A DNA stretch of 64,000 nucleotides from Reticulitermes speratus. Lineage: Eukaryota > Arthropoda > Insecta > Blattodea > Rhinotermitidae. Below are positions 48,701-59,191 of this stretch, piece by piece (within the stretch, counting starts at the first letter, position 1; every line of letters starts with the position of its first letter). The translations under genes were made by a program, and so were the position numbers. Location of the stretch: the NCBI GenBank assembly GCA_021186555.1, contig JAJKFL010000039.1, positions 36,560,733 through 36,624,732 of the forward strand, written 5' to 3'. The notes beneath the pieces are model-generated. The model was not told the origin of the DNA. It did no database searches and saw nothing but the letters and a program-made list of their open reading frames with translations.

Positions 48701-51700
48701 CGTTTATGCTTCTATCATTTACTATCCAGTGCTACAACACAAAACAGAGTCAGTTTTGATAGAAACAAAATAAAAGGGCAAACACTGTTCAACATTTGTG
48801 TTCTGATTATTTAATCAACATGGGTTTTATTATCGTGTACACTACATATCAGAAGCATCTGACACACATTCACCAGCTGTCTGCCTAGCAACAACCTCCT
48901 CTCTCAGCATGCCTTTCCCACTTCCACCAGTGCCACCATCTCCAGGCTCTGTGTTGTGTCTTGATGGCATGGAGGTGTGCAGTCTAGGTATGATGATGAA
49001 AAGGGGCCAACTGTACTGCCATGACAAATGCCATGGGCACCCAACCTTTTCATGGCAAAGGGCCACATCCATTATTGTGGGCTTGTACACGGGCTGTACA
49101 TGGAAAAATACTAGTACGTGGTATACCAGTCTAAATTATTGTCAAATTTTTATATTATATATACAACTTGCAAATGTAGCCGTGGGTTGCGTAATACAAC
49201 CTGACAGGCTACGGGTTGGAGACCCATGACTTATGCCAACTCCTTCATTGACTCAACTGTAGGCAGTAACATCCACCCCTTAATCTTTACATGACCTATG
49301 CTGGAATATGCGAACACACATAAAAAAAATCCCCTAGAAATTAATTTCATGTATTTAGGCACCAAGAAAATGTACTGCATTTTTAAGACATGCTGCATAA
49401 TCTCCATTTTATTTTCCAGAAAATGCCATTTATTTCACAATTTTATCTTTTTCTGTTCAAATATTACATTTTTCATAAACCATGAGCTAAAATTTAGAAA
49501 CGAACCTGGTTTTTTAAAGGTTCAATTTGTTTTCTTCTACAGCATAGCAAAATAACTAAGACAACAAAATAACTATGACACACCTGGTCCCCAGAGCTGA
49601 AATCATAACCAACTGAAAGCATGTAACACTAAACAAGGTGGCTTCTAATGAACAAGGACCATGTCCCACACCCACAATTACAGACTGACACTTGCAGCAT
49701 CATCACCACCATCACTCTGAGTTCAGTTCTGCCTCCATACAAAACTGGCCATTCAATCTTTTAAGACATTCACTTACAGTGTGTCCTCTTAGCTGACACT
49801 GCAATATCAATTTTGGTAGCCCTGTACTTATCTTTACAACAATTTTTACACTGTACAACCATATCATGAATACGTTATATTCCTAGTTCTGTTCTCATTA
49901 TGGCTTTCTTGTGTTCCTTGCCCAGATTCTATTACTGTATTCAGTTTCCGCTACCACGTAACAGTGGCTGGATCACCATAACCTTACAAAATTTCAATGT
50001 GTTTTTTTTTTTACTTTCTTATACAACTTTCACTTCAAAGTCCCACAGTCACACTTATTTAATTTCTTTACTACAGTTTCATTTGCCATGTGAGAGAACT
50101 CGCAACTCAACAAGATAAAATTGTGTACTTGATTAACCTGTGTATATTGTTATTCTGGCTCCACCTGGATTAATACCTACAAATTATATTATCTCGGTCT
50201 TCTGAGGGGATCACACACTGAATTCTTCTGTAATTTTACTTAGGTTTAAAAACTGCTTCTTTGCAATTTGTCTAGGTACATGACCTGGCCTTCTGCAAAA
50301 CCAATTCTTTGCCGTTAATCACACACATATATTGGAGCATGTTCAAAGTTTCACTGATATAGTCGAAGTTAGTAAAAACTGTACCAACACATGCACCTTT
50401 CATTAAAACATTAATAGTTTTAAAAAACAAGCCCTACATATGTTTCGGCCAGCTAACTGGCCATCATCGGGGCAACTAGCGTTCACAGCGTAATCACGTT
50501 CAATAGGTTTATATTAAGATGTGTGGGTGTCGTATAAAAAAACCGTTAAAGCAATAAGACGTCTGGTTGTCTACTCAGTAGACAACCAGACGTCTTCCAC
50601 CCTACACGCCTCTATAGCAACAACCACCCAGCACAGACGGTACAACGCCATGCCAATGCCAAGATAATGCACCCACAACCATCGCATACAAGAACAAGAC
50701 ATTAGTCGGCATGGATAAAGAAAGTACGTGCTTCACTGAAACACGCAACACAACAGTGCTTTAAAACGAAGTCAGTGTTTTATTATACAGTGCCCACAAC
50801 AAAGTGATATAGTGCCCATTGATGTTCTCCGATGAACGACGTGAACTTTATTGTTTTAACGGTTTTTTATACGACACCCACACATCTTAATATAAACCTA
50901 TTGAACGTGATTACGCTGTGAACGCTAGTTGCCCCTGACGATGGCCAGTTAGCTGGCCGAAACATATGTAGGGTTTGTAGGGCTTGTTTTTTAAACTATT
51001 AATGTTTCAATGAAAGGTGCATGTGTTGGTACAGTTTTTACTAGTGTTAATAAACAAGCACGGTGAAAATAATATTAAGTATAGTCGAAGTTATTTTACA
51101 GCACCCTGCAAACTGATGAACAATGGTATGCTCCTCCCAACTAGTCAGACTACTATAGGCATAACACATTATGGATAAAACTAAATCCATGTTACAGCAG
51201 ATGCTAGAAATGCTGTTACAGGAGGACTTCTACATCTCCAAAAAGAGGTTCACAAACTTGCTACCTCATCTTTCATGAAAGTGAGGTGACAGATTTCTGA
51301 GAAGAACATGCTTTATGGGTATTGTTCAACATCCTGTGTCAAATACAAAAAAATTCCCAACCTCAGGCTAAAATAAAGTTAAAGCCTACTCAGCCAGACT
51401 TGACAGGTTCAGTTACAGTCAACCTCTAGGCAACTTCAGAAGCACCATATAGGGTGTAACTGAAGAGCTTCAGCAAACTTTCAGGGGCTGTGGGGTGGGG
51501 GGTGGGGATGAAAGGAGGCCAATTTGAGATCAAGCACATGTAGTCAGAAACGTCTCCTTCACGCCAACATTGACATTGGTACTGCGGCTGGGAAAGTAGG
51601 CAAGCTGCAAGCACCGACTTTGGAGGTCAGCAGTATTTTAAATTTGCCATTTCATTTTCAAACATGTTTATTGGTTGTACACTGAGTGCAGAAATTTTTA

Positions 51701-54700
51701 ACGGTATTATTTTCAATCAATTCACAACAGCTGTTTGAACTGGTCCCACCTTCATCGCAGGCATTGCCGTGATGCACCTGGCACACCCTCAAATATTCCT
51801 GGTGTGATCTGAACAGTTTCACATGCTGCCAGAATTCTAGTTACCAGTTCCTCTTCTGTTTCCACAGGGGTCTCATAATGAGACTCTTGAGGTGACCTCA
51901 GAGAAGAAGAAAAGCGAGGCCAGGTCAGGGGATTGCTGTGGCCAGATGATGCCCCTCCAGCCCCCCCCCCCCCCACTCCAGCAAACACCATATATTGCAA
52001 TGGCAACCAAGTAACGACAGTAAAACCGCGCACTGTATAAGGAATAGAAAGGAAATGTTCCTCCTATAACACGCAGAACTGTGTCAGATGCCAGTGCCGA
52101 GGTCTACAGAAGGCAGCCTCATCATGATACTTGAGGTCTGAGAATTAAGAGGCCAATGCCATTTAAATTTGTATTATTACAGAAACCAAACAAACAGCTG
52201 GACACAAATAGTCTCTGGTGTTGCTCTGTGATGGCTCTATGCCTTGAAGTAACAGGAAATTGACTTGATGAAAGGTAGGGTAAACAGGGACTTACCTAAT
52301 GGTTTGGTGTCTAGCCTGGTGAACAGGCTTGCAGGGTGTGAAGGAAGTGCCATCTTAACCTGATGCTTCTTGCTCTGGATGTGAGTGTCAACATGCTTCT
52401 GACCAATGATGAGAACATCACATAAGTGACACTTCCAACGAACTGACAGATCTGTTGTTTTGATAGAGAACACATAACCGTGTCCCCCTTCATCCAATTT
52501 AACTTTAACAGACAGCAAACGCTTCTCTTCACGTTCACTTAAAGATTCCTCCTGTAATAACAGATACATGAGAATTGTCACAGCTGTAAACAAGTGAATC
52601 CACAAAACACACATTACAAATATCCCCTTCACCACAAAACATGTACAAAATAATTAAACACAAAATACATACTTTTTGGTGCTTTATTTTATGAAACTGC
52701 CATTGACACAGACTATATAGTAGTGTTTCTGGCAGATCACTGGTGAATGATAAATGGAAAAGGATTTGAAAGGAGTGGCTGTGGCCTAATCAAGGTACCA
52801 TACCACAATTTATGTGGACTAAGAAAAACCATGAAAAGGTTGGAAACGCAGTATCCTTGCCCTGATTATAACCAGGCACCTTCCACAATGAAGTGAGGAG
52901 AGTCACTGCTACACCAACCTACTGAGCCAAACATTAAGTACACATGCGGATATTCATCTTATTTTGAAAACACATTAACATCTTCATAAGAACTACCATT
53001 ACAGCAACCAGTGGTGTACATATCAACATATCAACAACAACCTCTATCAGCAACACATAACAAGTCAAAATATTCATAAGTCAAATCAGCACTCTAAAAT
53101 AATAGCAGAAAAACTGCTACAAATAATTATATCAAGAACAAGTATGAAATTGTAAAATTGACATTTCTTCTCATAATTTGAAGGTGATTCGTTTCTTCAC
53201 AAACCTCCCTCTTCTCCATAATATACCAACCTGGAATGAAAAAATTCCAATAAAGAAGTCCCAACAAATGAAGGCATTTCTTCTGTAACTACAGTAACAT
53301 TAGCAACTGCTAAATACTGGCAGGCACAGATGGCAACATAATACTTGAACCATTCTTGACAAAATGGTGTCAGTGTGGACTGGATTCATCTTCCTGCAGT
53401 GGTGGGATAACTACGAACATGGTAATGAACCCTTGGGTTATGTAAAGGCAGGGTTCTTGAGCAGCTCAGCTACTACCTACTCAAGGATTCACCTCCAAAT
53501 AAAAATAAGTCAGTTAGCATTTTGTGATCCTCCCTGCAACTTACTTTCAATCGTCTTAAAATATTTCACATTACTACTATTTTAGTGGGCTTCCTACCTG
53601 AATGAAAAAAATCCTTAAATGTCCAAACATTTCACAGTACCTGTGCTTCATTCAAGGTCAAAGTAATGGCACATCCTCTAAAATTTTTAGTTTTTATTTT
53701 ATCTTTTTGACATGGCACAACATTTCAGATTCCACAATGAATATCCCTGAATACTATGCAGTAAAATATTGAAACCAATATTTTATCAGGTTTTAGAAGT
53801 CTATAACTGTGTGTATATCTTTAGTATGACTACTGATCAGTTCAAATCATCTTCTACATGCCTAGCATTTCTGTTACATGCATACCAATTCACAGCAACA
53901 AAATGAAAAAATAATCACGAACTCCAGTCTATTGGCTCTTGTGAACAGTACTGAGCATTCAGGTCCCATAAGATAGGGAATTTTCTGACTAGCCAAGTGA
54001 CCAGCTTAATCCAGTAGATGTAGCAGGTGATGTTAACCCTTTGGTGCCAAACGTTACATATAACATGCTGCGTGACGCTCAAAGTACTGAATGTCAAATA
54101 ATTATATCTGCTCTTATGCAGCTGCCATTTCAATTGCTGTCTGGTGCCAAAGGGTTAAGCGCAGTGACAGCACTGAAAAGGATGAAAGGCATAACCACAA
54201 GCATACAATAACCATAATAACTGTGATAATGAAATTTATGTCCCTTCAGTGAAATAACTGCATCAGGCCATGTAATTCTTGACACGATGGCTGTCACTAA
54301 GCTACTCACAAAATTCTCCACCTGAATGTTCTCTACTGCGTTCACATGATCCCACCACTGCACCCTACCAGTAGCCATTTCAAACTGTCCAAATCCCCAA
54401 AACCTTATTGGAGTGATCTTCTTTCTTTGGACTTTGTCCATCATCCATCTTCAATGCAGTACCCCAAAACTTTGTCTACAAGATCCATTCTACACATAAC
54501 ATTATCCTCACATCTATGCCTGTCTCTCTTCCAAGTTTCTCATGCATTCCTCATCCCTCTGATGCATGCTACATGCCACATCCATCATTTTTCTGAATCA
54601 GATCACCCACTACCATGACAGTAGGTACATCAACAAAACAACATGGCCTTCATGCCACTGTTTGACATTTGTGACAAATGGCCATTACTTCTAGAACTGT

Positions 54701-57096
54701 TTTCAAGCACAAACACAACCACAAACAAACCAGTATTCATGATACATAGCAAATAAACAAAGCATGTATGTGTTCTGAACTTAATATTAATGAAACCAAG
54801 TTTACAGGTTATCAATTTTCAACTTTCATACCTGACAATATGATTTACATTCATTACCAACGTAACATAAATGTTCATGAACATGAAAAATGAGAACGAT
54901 ACATAAACGGATTTTTTACTTTTCATAACACTGACACCTGCAAGTAGTCCAATATACTATGTACATAGTGAGGTTACAGTATTTTGGTTGTCAGTGCTCT
55001 AGTATTTGCCTCATTCTGTAATCTTTAATACTGCAGTTAACTACTAAAATTCAGTAACAGATCGGGAAAACAAGATAATGCTGCATAATGTTGCGTATTA
55101 CATAATGTCACTGGTCACTGAACTGATACACACACACACACACATATATATATACTCATTGTTCCTTACAAACTTCACTGAAAAATGGGGTGTCATTCTG
55201 TAAGAACATACAGTATCACAATAAATATGGGATTTATCTAAGTCAACATTGCACTGAACACGTTTTCTATCTATGCAGATTATTCGCATTAAAATCTCTG
55301 ACTTGCACGAGCTAATTTTCATTAATTTTAGACAAACATTTTATTCATTAGGCATGTTGCAGTTCAAGGCAGTTCAGGGATTCAAAACTGTGCTTGAGAA
55401 GCCATATACTAAAAAAAATGTTTCTGTCACTACTTCCATGGAGTAAGGTCCTTTCTTGTAATCTCCCCCCCCCACCCCAATTTCTCTACAGTATAATCAA
55501 TATACACACAATAAAACATGCATACAGATACAAAACTTAAACTGTTAACAGTGTTACTGTACACAACACAGTGTTTTAAAATAGCAACAATTTATCGTAA
55601 AATTTTATGTGAAACTTTTCAATTACGTCAACAAATACTGTGAATCGGTTGAAGATAGCTGAAAGCTGGAACATTAGGGTGGACATTTGAATTTGGTGGT
55701 ATTATGGTAGTATATACATAACACAGCAGCAAAAGGCTCCAGTATTAAAATACATTGTAATTCCATCAAGATGAAAGCCAATCCACAAAATTAACAAGAA
55801 CAAATCAATTTCCTGTAACAATACTTTTCACTTCTTCTACAATGTTCACACTACAATCCCTTCCCATGAGTGAGTATCAAGCAAACCACTCTGTGGAAAG
55901 GTACTCCTTTGTATTGTTCACTATAAAGAGTATATAGTAGGCTAATCTAAGACAGAGGTGCACAAATCCCGGTCGCCAAGCCACCCAGGCAAGTAAATTT
56001 TGTATGGTGGTGCCTAACATTTGTGGGTCCTCATTTTGGAATTTGCTTCATGTCACCTTTCTGTCACCCAAAGTTTTGAGGTGGCTACTACATTTTTTTT
56101 GGAAAATTTGTGCATCCCTGATCTAAGATCTATTTGAAATTTCAAAATGACCAGATCCCTATACACTAGTTATAATCGTATTCATTTGCCACAAATTCCT
56201 CCATTTGGTCTTCCTGGCCTCTGTCCGCATGAAGAAACGAAATCCATCTGCGCAGCTGGAAGCACCTGTGAGATGTGTCCGACTATTTCCAATGCAAGTA
56301 TGATGGAAACGAATGCTGGTAGAGTGCCTTACAGCATAACATGGGCTCCAAACACGGATGGAAACAATGCAACTTCCACACTTCCAAAGTCTTTCGCAGA
56401 AGTAAAAGGCCTCAATACATGCACAGAAAAGACTACACTTGGAGCGGATCCAGACTCTCTGATTGAGAGTCTGGTGTCTTACTGTGACCATTAAGAATGG
56501 AATGGTCAAAAATAATACTGGGAAAAAAAGTGATGCAGAAATATCATATTCAAAAGATTTAAGGCACAACATTACCAGCATTTGCAAACTGAAACTATAC
56601 TCAAACAAGAGGTTCGCTCAGTCTGAAATGGTAACAGGCAAAATACTGGGTCAATGCGCTATTTCAATGCACAACAATTATCAATTTACATTTAAACATA
56701 CAGAGATAGTTTCTTGATACATTATGTAATCCTTACATTCTACACACTCGTAAAAGCGTTGACAGTTTGCACGACCTATCCACACATTAAGCTAACTACA
56801 CAGTTTAACAATATCAACCACTTTCTTCTACACTATATTCTTTAATATTAACACATTTTCCTCCCCCAGTGCTCTCATATTTAAATAACTACATATCCAA
56901 TATTCATTAGACTTAATAAATTTTACATTACATATAAATGGTCATACTTTCCTGCGTTTTCTTCCATCTTTTCTTACTGTACCTTAATCTGGTTGTCTTC
57001 ATCTTCACAATTCCACTCATCCAAAGTTATTCTTCCTTCGATGTCTAAATCATCGAAGTCTTCAAGATTACTACTAACGTTAGTGTAACCCTCCAT
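39708..57096 (-). CDS. RS-rich U1-type C2H2 zinc finger protein (CG7065 family, probable), nine exons
   Basis: Exons in coding order: 57096-56983, 52551-52296, 48669-48553, 46812-46673, 46538-46327, 46125-46055, 45897-45849, 45011-44887, 42775-39708. All junctions are GT-AG with matching phases, giving 4152 nt and 1383 residues. Order of domains: acidic N-terminus; U1/matrin-type finger C-x2-C-x12-H-x5-H (79-101); a second finger C-x2-C-x11-H-x5-H in exon 4; charged helical region in exon 5; RS domain (about 371-490); two tandem W-rich motifs 'YPEEWKKFWNRRYKEL' and 'FKPEWIQFWNKRMKEL' (about 550-595); RGG-like patch; Q/Y/G-rich tail (about 1285-1383). The composition fits a nuclear RNA-binding or splicing-associated protein. 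The molecular function of this family is not established. I link it to CG7065 by recollection of architecture, not by alignment. Confidence 0.85.
42776..44886 (-). other. Intron 8 of the zinc finger/RS gene
   Basis: It contains a minus-strand LINE tail T fragment at 43070-43260. At 44190-44290 a Tigger-like 'aaaaccccgatttaatg' terminus with an internal echo 'cctcgatttagtgaaat' suggests a decayed pogo/Tigger MITE. Confidence 0.6.
43070..43260 (-). repeat. LINE 3'-tail family T fragment
   Basis: The minus strand shows 'gttggaaaatttgaaggga', 'agagacctaagcatagatg' and 'agaagataatattaaaat', aligning with the KPEGKRP...RHRWEDNI part of 19985-20080. Confidence 0.55.
44887..45011 (-). CDS. Zinc finger/RS gene exon 8
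   Basis: It encodes 'KFLKGKISCDRSRLRIRDAE' and 'DDVEEIKIKKFGNEEKGSTG'. Acceptor 'ttttcag', donor gtaagt. Confidence 0.85.
45849..45897 (-). CDS. Zinc finger/RS gene exon 7 (49 nt)
   Basis: This micro-sized exon encodes 'APLVKEEENTAAGSK'. Its phases fit both neighbours. It is the least certain exon because of its length, but skipping it would break the frame. Confidence 0.75.
46055..46125 (-). CDS. Zinc finger/RS gene exon 6
   Basis: It encodes 'ETPDETFVELVDVSVLETLT' plus AAD. Donor gtgagt. Confidence 0.82.
46327..46538 (-). CDS. Zinc finger/RS gene exon 5
   Basis: It encodes 'GIHFPTANKSMSTAFPRTKD' and a charged helix 'RLQPLIFERETFEERKDQIM'. It directly follows the second finger in the protein. 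Confidence 0.88.
46673..46812 (-). CDS. Zinc finger/RS gene exon 4 (second finger)
   Basis: It encodes 'LEYLVELVPDERGKEPMYVC' and 'CDKKGDPRIAMAHLNSFNH', with the pattern C-x2-C-x11-H-x5-H. Such U1/matrin-type fingers usually bind structured RNA or proteins. Confidence 0.92.
47455..47875 (+). mobile_element. Hammerhead-type element with inverted ends
   Basis: The left end 'agtattataaccaacaaatg' plus 'cactttttgtat' is matched by the inverted right end (47822-47869). Near the right end lies 'gatgatggctggaccacagc' plus 'cgaaacatatgtaggg'. The layout is the same as at 4924-5379, but the core reads GCGATGA where CTGATGA is expected, so cleavage is unlikely. It lies in intron 3, in the opposite sense to the gene. 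Confidence 0.65.
48553..48669 (-). CDS. Zinc finger/RS gene exon 3
   Basis: It encodes 'EMPKLAPGEPVPPGFEDVVK' and 'RVTQIQATLDSHRSTPLI'. Phase 1 at both ends. Confidence 0.85.
50433..50476 (-). ncRNA. Hammerhead motif, damaged copy
   Basis: The minus strand reads CCCC-GATGA-T-GGCCAG-TTAG-CTGGCC-GAAAC-ATAT-GTA-GGG. One base (U4) is missing from the core relative to the intact partner at 50932-50973, so it should not cleave. Confidence 0.5.
50556..50596. repeat. 41-bp palindrome, 20-bp perfect arms
   Basis: The arm 'aagacgtctggttgtctact' is perfectly inverted around a single C. It marks the junction between the inverted and direct parts of the element. Confidence 0.95.
50932..50973 (+). ncRNA. 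Hammerhead ribozyme candidate, type I, complete core
   Basis: Stem I is CCC (50932-50934) with GGG (50971-50973). The core CTGACGA is at 50935-50941. Stem II is GGCCAG/CTGGCC (50943-50948 with 50953-50958), loop TTAG, preceded by one extra T. GAA is at 50959-50961. Stem III is AC/GT with loop ATAT. The predicted cleavage follows A50970. It has the same architecture as 5282-5324 with a different stem II sequence, so compensatory pairs keep the fold. Confidence 0.62.
52296..52551 (-). CDS. Zinc finger/RS gene exon 2 (first finger)
   Basis: It encodes 'EESLSEREEKRLLSVKVKLD' then 'WKCHLCDVLIIGQKHVDTHI' and 'QSKKH', a U1-type finger C-x2-C-x12-H-x5-H, and ends 'RLDTKPL' in phase 1. The acceptor 'ttattacag' and donor 'gtaagt' are strong. 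Confidence 0.93.
53355..53490 (+). repeat. LINE 3'-tail family T fragment
   Basis: It contains 'gtgtggactggattcatctt', 'gaacatggtaatgaaccctt' and 'agggttcttgagcagctcag', matching 20105-20220. Confidence 0.55.
53915..54005 (+). repeat. LINE 3'-tail family T fragment
   Basis: It contains 'cattcaggtcccataagat' and 'gggaattttctgactagcc', the 'CCGGTTCCATAAAATG...' part of the tail. Confidence 0.5.
54033..54158. mobile_element. piggyBac-type MITE (126 bp)
   Basis: TTAA duplications (54033-54036 and 54155-54158) flank termini 'ccctttggtgcca' and the inverted 'tggtgccaaaggg'. It is short and non-coding. Confidence 0.85.
54395..54575 (-). repeat. LINE 3'-tail family T fragment
   Basis: The minus strand shows 'gagagacaggcatagatgtg' and 'aggataatgttatgtgtag', then 'aatggatcttgta', aligning with 20040-20090. 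Confidence 0.5.
55953..56120. mobile_element. hAT MITE with 8-bp target duplication
   Basis: The 168-bp element has ends 'cagaggtgcacaaatcc' and inverted 'ggaaaatttgtgcatccctg'. It is flanked by the perfect 8-bp duplication 'atctaaga' (55945-55952 and 56121-56128), diagnostic of hAT. It identifies the fragments at 11072-11180 and 30983-31095 as the same family. Confidence 0.92.
56147..56494 (+). other. Unexplained 115-codon open frame in intron 1
   Basis: The + frame has Cys- and Thr-rich text such as 'SICAAGSTCEMCPTISNAS' and 'VPYSITWAPNTDGNNATSTL', and the minus strand is open over the same region for 149 codons. I do not recognise a family. It may be a chance frame, a decayed element or an exon of an antisense gene. 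Confidence 0.2.
56983..57096 (-). CDS. Zinc finger/RS gene exon 1
   Basis: It encodes the N-terminus 'MEGYTNVSSNLEDFDDLDIE' and 'GRITLDEWNCEDEDNQIK'. The acidic stretch, exact phase and donor 'gtacag' support it. Met context is gaaaATGG. Phase 0. Confidence 0.8.
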
Positions 57097-58611
57097 TTTC
57101 CACAATGCAAGGTCACCTCACTTGTCAAAGATATCTTCTTAGTCAAACTGCAAACAAGCAAAATATGTTTCTTATCACTGGCACCAATGACATTTCCTCC
57201 CCCCCCCCCTAAAACAAACAAAGAAGCAAATTCTAGCTGTGTACAGTCAACACCACAGTGGCTTCGATCTCACTGTTAAAAACGCTCACAATTAACTGCA
57301 CACTTCATTCTGTAAATTTAATTATCGCATGAAGAACCCAACTGACTTCAAAACCAACAACTTTTGCTCCAGAGGTACAAACAATGCATCATACTGAAAA
57401 GGTATTCTACCTTATATTGGGTACAAAAAACAACTTATGTATTATTTGTGATGATGATCAATCCTCTAAAATAATTTAAACTTTACGTTAAATATATATA
57501 CATTAAACAAAGACAAGTCCCATTTCTTCTACGACTGTAAAATAACTTCAATGCGGAAGCATATTTACTTCACAGACGATGTTCTGTATTGCCAAATACA
57601 CGCTTGAAACAGTTCCCTAATACAATGCACTATGCCATTTGCAGATGAAGTTGTGAAATTAGAAAATAGCTGCCATAATGAAAACATGAGGTTCATTACC
57701 AGACCACATTTATGTGAAAACTTCAAAAAGCACCTACCCCAACACATTAAAAAATGCAGGACACTCATCAAGTATGCCTAATGGCAGTGCAGCACCAAGG
57801 CATTTAGAAATGTGCAAGTGTATGTGGAAATATGAAAAGGTAAGTACTTTATTACTCTTTAGTACATTCGGGTCATTAATGTTATATGATGTCCTTTTAT
57901 ATACCAAGTAAAAAAATTAAAGAATGGTCACACAGTTATCCTAGTACACACGTGGCAGATAACTGAAATGGCATTTCAAATATGAAAAATATAAAATTAT
58001 GTGTTTACAAATACAGTGAATATTGTGACACCACAATAAATGACAGAGAACTTACCAAGGAAGAAGTATACACATTTAGCTTGAAGCGATGAATGTAATT
58101 TTCAGACTTCAGCATTTTCTTGCTAACCACTTAATTCCAGCATAAAACACAGTAAAATACTGTGTCATAACTTCGTAGCACTATTTGTATTTACACTTTC
58201 CCCTCACAAGCAACAAAACAATACCTTGTAAAAATTATTCAACATAACTGGCCACAACAACGAAAACCACATTTTATTTTATGGTGTTTATATGGCAACA
58301 GTGCTCAATCACAAACATCACAGCAGCCATATAACGCTTATTCTTCGTGACAGCTCCTTGGCTTATTAAGCCTTTGGTTCTCCTAACACTGAACATAGTT
58401 AAATTAAAAAGGTCATGCCCCTTCCAACACAGAAAATGTATTACAATGTCATTTTAAAATTCAAATACCCAAAAATAACTATGCACTAGTGTCATAAATG
58501 GAACAGGTGAAGAATTAATATTAAACACCAAGTGCACTGGTGACAGAGATACTGAAATGTGAATTCACCAGGATATATAAGAAATCAGCTGTTACCGGGA
58601 AGTTTCAAATC
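57097..58611. other. Upstream region of the minus-strand gene
   Basis: This stretch probably contains its 5' UTR and promoter, but no TATA box or CpG cluster stands out. A C tract is at 57198-57206. Confidence 0.35.
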
Positions 58612-58800
58612 TTCTGGGATGTTATGCTGGGTAAACTGGTTGACAGCTACTGACAACGCACAGAAGCACGAAGCCTTCATCTTCAGGGTCATTCTTGGAT
58701 TGCTTAACTATGAAGATGAAGGCACTATGCTCATCTGAAACATCAGCAACCATTTACCAGTCAACATGCTGTAACATCCCAAATACTTCAATCTTCATCA
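58612..58800. mobile_element. TTCTGGGAT family element, decayed
   Basis: The left end 'cttctgggatgttatgctgg' and inverted right end 'catgctgtaacatcccaaa' flank 'gtaaactggttgacag' and 'ccatttaccagtcaac'. The central hammerhead-like core is degraded ('atctgaaacatcagc'). Confidence 0.7.
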
Positions 58801-59191
58801 CCGCCACTGTGTGAAACCAAAATCTCAAAGCTGTTAGCTGTTTTAAGCCACTACCACAAGACCAGCTCGCAGGTACTCTATTAAATAGAAAAAAACCTTC
58901 GTCATGAATGCTCTTACCTCCAATTTAAATTAACACTTGCTCTTGTTATTGACTCCATTTAAGTGGATTCAATAAGGTGTGATGACAATCCTACTGCTTT
59001 TCTGTATCAGACAGCAACGTTAAGTATGCATACACTAAAAACACACACATGAGTACAATCTGCATGACTGTGAAACTAACTTTATTGCAGATTATTCTGT
59101 GTACATAACAAACGCGCAGTCATGGACTATCTGACCACAAACACCAACAAGTCAGGTGTCCAGACATTTATGCAACTGTCTTACAGTGCTC

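Larger units (their letters stand above)
50385..51025 (+). mobile_element. Hammerhead-type element with inverted 5' duplication
   Basis: The right part, about 50576-51025, is a 450-bp element ending 'ggtgcatgtgttggtac'. The left part, 50385-50555, is an inverted copy of its right end, from 'gtaccaacacatgcacc' to 'cgtataaaaaaccgtt'. A 41-bp palindrome lies at the junction. The right hammerhead motif has an intact core. The left one has lost U4. No protein is encoded. Confidence 0.75.
48670..52295 (-). other. Intron 2 of the zinc finger/RS gene
   Basis: The intron is 3.6 kb. It holds a possible hAT-like remnant at 49031-49230 (inverted 'catgggcacccaacc' and 'gggttggagacccatg') and the hammerhead-type element at 50385-51025. 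The frames at 51426-52033 include a C-tract artefact (51961-51974) and no motif. Confidence 0.6.
52552..56982 (-). other. Intron 1 of the zinc finger/RS gene
   Basis: The intron is 4.4 kb. It contains three LINE tail T fragments (53355-53490 +, 53915-54000 +, 54395-54575 -), a piggyBac-type MITE (54033-54158), a hAT MITE (55953-56120), a (ca)n(ta)n tract at 55128-55154 and an unexplained 115-codon open frame at 56147-56494. Confidence 0.65.

Noticed and set aside
51752..52033. 93-codon minus frame with a poly-Gly/Ala stretch
   Set aside because: The glycine run comes from a C tract and no homology is recognised; a diverged retroelement piece is possible but unsupported.
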